Shown here: piece after piece, positions 6,022-7,072 of the stretch
How the letters are laid out: each line of letters opens with the position of its first letter
Position numbering within the stretch: position 1 is the stretch's first letter
Assembly (NCBI GenBank): GCA_030597995.1
Contig: JAUVQV010000038.1
Coordinates: forward strand, 1-7,072
Direction: 5' to 3'
Length of the DNA: 7,072 nt
DNA from: Candidatus Rokuibacteriota bacterium
GTDB taxonomy: Bacteria > JAUVQV01
Notes under the pieces: generated by a model
Databases searched by the model: none
What the model was told of the DNA's origin: nothing
The model's input: the letters and a program-made list of their open reading frames with translations, nothing else
Translations under genes and position numbers: made by a program

Positions 6022-6103
6022 CGGCCGTTCAGATGACCTCACAGGCTGCTCATGCCGGTTACTGTCCCGTCTCGGAAGAGGCGAAAGAGGGAGGAGATTC
6101 GGG

Positions 6104-6118
6104 GGGGAGAGACTCCCC
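6104..6118 (-). repeat. Short hairpin in the operon leader
   Basis: GGGGAG, three bases, CTCCCC: a 6-bp stem with a tiny loop in the leader RNA, downstream of the terminator-like structure. Its role is unknown. Confidence 0.3.
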
Positions 6119-6187
6119 AGAGACATTCCGTGGCCGTATCAACAGGAGGCCGGCCATGAGGACCTGAGTCCAGAAAGTGGGGTCTGG

Positions 6188-6219
6188 AAAAAAGCCGCAG
6201 GAGGCACTCTCCCGGCGGC
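6188..6219 (-). terminator. Rho-independent terminator-like hairpin in the operon leader (candidate attenuator)
   Basis: On the minus strand GCCGC pairs with GCGGC and, inside a small internal loop, GGAG pairs with CTCC around a 5-base loop; six T follow at once (188-193 of the 6000s). It lies about 125-155 bases after the predicted leftward start and about 200 bases before the kinase ATG, so it would end transcription before the first gene unless prevented. GGCGG (6236-6240) can pair instead with CCGCC (6214-6218), which overlaps the 5' arm of the terminator, as an antiterminator would. No known riboswitch class was recognised. Confidence 0.55.
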
Positions 6220-6314
6220 AACTCCCCTCTGCCAACCGCCGCTGTGCTTCTGTGTGGGATTTTCGGAAGATGCGCTTCTCCATAGTGATCTCGTTCGCTT
6301 CCCTCGCCACACAC

Positions 6315-6331
6315 CGGGAGACGCACTCCCG
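6315..6331 (-). repeat. Hairpin near the start of the leader RNA
   Basis: CGGGAG, five bases, CTCCCG: a perfect 6-bp stem about 12-28 bases after the predicted transcription start. It could be part of a folded leader sensor or simply protect the 5' end. Confidence 0.35.
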
Positions 6332-6349
6332 CACTCTCTCGCTGAAATG

Positions 6350-6379
6350 AATATACCCTACTATTGTCGCCCCGGTCAA
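6350..6379 (-). promoter_or_regulatory. Leftward promoter for the pgk-like/nikR/polyamine operon
   Basis: Minus strand: TTGACC (6374-6379, 5 of 6 to the -35 box), an 18-base spacer, and TATATT (6350-6355, 5 of 6 to the -10 box). This predicts a start near 6343 and a leader of about 350 bases. Confidence 0.65.
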
Positions 6380-6394
6380 TCTGCCGGTTGGTTG

Positions 6395-6423
6395 TTGCCA
6401 GAGCACTTTTTGGGAGTTATCAT
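6395..6423 (+). promoter_or_regulatory. Rightward promoter for the Crp/Fnr-family gene
   Basis: TTGCCA (6395-6400, 5 of 6), a 17-base spacer and TATCAT (6418-6423, 5 of 6) predict a start near 6430, just before the ribosome site at 6431-6435. The -35 box lies 15 bases from that of the leftward promoter, so the two could compete or share one regulator site. Confidence 0.65.
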
Positions 6424-6441
6424 AGTGCGCGAGGGCAAGAT

Positions 6442-7072
6442 ATGGGACCTATGCACCGACGGGATCTGCTGCGACAGATAGATATTTTTTCCGACCTGAC
6501 CGATCGCGAAGCCGATGCCATCCTGATTTTGATGCGGGAGCGCCGGCTCCGGAAAGGGTCAGTGGTTTTCCACCAGTGGGACGAGGGAGGGAGCCTCTTC
6601 CTCATTCAGGAAGGCGCGGTAAAGATCTCCCGGATCGGCAGGGATGGGCGGGAGGTTACCTTTGCGGTTTTGCGGGAGGGGAATTTTTTTGGGGAAATGT
6701 CTCTCCTGGACGGCCAGCCCCGTTCGGCCGCCGCCACCACCTCCCGGGCGAGCCGGCTCCTGGTCCTGGAACGGGAGAAGTTCCTCAAGGGTGTCCTTCC
6801 CCATTCCGGGATCGTCATCAAGATGCTCGGGGAGTTGTCGAAACGCATTCGGGCGGCTGATCACAGTATCGAATTTTTAGCGCTGGCCACGGTCTTCGAT
6901 CGCCTCTTTCACATCTTGGGCCACCTCGGACGTCAATTTCCCCTCACCGATCAAAGGGTCGTCATAGCCCGCCGGCCGACACACCAGGAACTGTCGGAAA
7001 TGGTGGGCTCTTCGCGCGAGACGGTCACCCGCACCCTGGCCTCCATGGAGAAAAAGGGCCTGATAAAAATCC
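6442..7072 (+). CDS. Crp/Fnr-family transcriptional regulator (3' end outside window)
   Basis: A cytoplasmic DNA-binding regulator; 210 residues are in the window and the end is cut. Residues 10-110 form a cyclic-nucleotide-binding-type beta-roll, with LFLIQEGAVKISRIGRDGRE and the phosphate-binding-cassette-like FFGEMSLLDGQPRSAAATT (82-100; E85, R94, S95). A long dimerisation helix follows (about 115-160), then the winged-helix region with HQELSEMVGSSRETVTRTLASM (181-202), the recognition helix being SSRETVTRTL. The protein in view has no cysteine, so it is not an FNR-type iron-sulphur sensor. The cassette resembles that of cAMP-binding members, but ligand binding is not certain. The start is ATG 6442 with GAGGG six bases upstream; ATG 6451 is less well placed. 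It is transcribed away from the leftward operon and is a candidate controller of it and of itself. Confidence 0.9.
   Translation, partial: MGPMHRRDLLRQIDIFSDLTDREADAILILMRERRLRKGSVVFHQWDEGGSLFLIQEGAVKISRIGRDGREVTFAVLREGNFFGEMSLLDGQPRSAAATTSRASRLLVLEREKFLKGVLPHSGIVIKMLGELSKRIRAADHSIEFLALATVFDRLFHILGHLGRQFPLTDQRVVIARRPTHQELSEMVGSSRETVTRTLASMEKKGLIKI

Larger units (their letters stand above)
5992..6441. other. Divergent intergenic region
   Basis: 450 bases without a convincing protein gene lie between the leftward kinase gene and the rightward Crp/Fnr gene. They hold two back-to-back promoters (6350-6379 leftward, 6395-6423 rightward), a leader of about 350 nt for the leftward operon with several hairpins and one terminator-like structure, and a 14-bp palindrome just before the kinase start. 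Open frames cross it on both strands but show no family resemblance. Confidence 0.75.

Noticed and set aside
5200..6036. 278-codon plus-strand open frame
   Set aside because: It is antisense to the phosphoglycerate kinase-like gene and reads as a complement shadow of its codons.
5992..6126. 45-residue N-terminal extension of the phosphoglycerate kinase-like protein
   Set aside because: The extension is rich in Ser, Pro and Arg, crosses two inverted repeats and matches nothing in the family. ATG 5991 gives a start close to the conserved core.
6188..6349. Known riboswitch class (for example nickel/cobalt) in the leader
   Set aside because: I could not match the leader to a remembered consensus, so only a generic attenuator is claimed.
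5873..6481. 202-codon plus-strand open frame reaching into the Crp/Fnr gene
   Set aside because: It overlaps the kinase 5' end, both promoters and the Crp/Fnr start, and resembles no known protein.
6442..7072. FNR-type oxygen sensor
   Set aside because: No cysteine occurs in the 210 residues visible, so an FNR iron-sulphur cluster is not supported.
1..7072. CRISPR array, transposon, tRNA or rRNA genes
   Set aside because: No regularly spaced repeats, transposase motifs, terminal repeats or RNA gene signatures were seen on either strand.

Overview
The window comes from a GC-rich bacterial genome, about 60% G+C by eye, with tightly packed genes, Shine-Dalgarno-type starts and sigma70-like promoters. 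The gene set (bacterial-type pyruvoyl arginine decarboxylase, deoxyhypusine-synthase-like homospermidine synthase, NikR) fits a deep-branching or anaerobic lineage such as Desulfobacterota, Nitrospirota or an uncultured phylum. The sequence alone cannot settle which.

Layout. Seven genes run leftward (minus strand) from about 6343 to the left edge as one probable operon. In transcription order they are: a divergent phosphoglycerate kinase (4627-5991), the nickel regulator nikR (4166-4582), a PAS sensor with a histidine-kinase dimerisation domain but no ATPase domain (3433-4149), speY, a homospermidine-synthase-type deoxyhypusine synthase homologue (2242-3366), a ureohydrolase-fold protein without its metal ligands (1453-2235), speB agmatinase (622-1438, apparent frameshift) and pdaD arginine decarboxylase (1-524, cut by the window edge, with an in-frame TAG). 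One gene runs rightward from 6442 to the right edge: a Crp/Fnr-family regulator. The 450-base divergent region (5992-6441) holds back-to-back promoters. Between the leftward promoter and the kinase gene it also holds a terminator-like hairpin with a competing antiterminator-like pairing.

How the genes work together. PdaD makes agmatine from arginine, SpeB makes putrescine and urea from agmatine, and SpeY condenses putrescine into sym-homospermidine (or a related triamine). The metal-less ureohydrolase paralogue next to SpeB may be a partner or regulatory subunit. The divergent Crp-like protein, the PAS protein and the leader hairpin are candidate controls. NikR may be linked through urea and a nickel urease, but that is inference.

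Most unusual points. (1) A TAG codon sits at codon 39 of pdaD, three residues before the serine that becomes the pyruvoyl cofactor. All six complete leftward genes end in TGA or TAA, so TAG recoding (for example pyrrolysine), readthrough, mutation and sequencing error all remain open. (2) pdaD has its own promoter with a consensus -35 box, and a run of 13 G lies two bases upstream of it. (3) speB is frameshifted at a run of eight A. (4) The operon leader looks like a transcription attenuator. (5) The phosphoglycerate kinase and the second ureohydrolase both lack residues that define their families.
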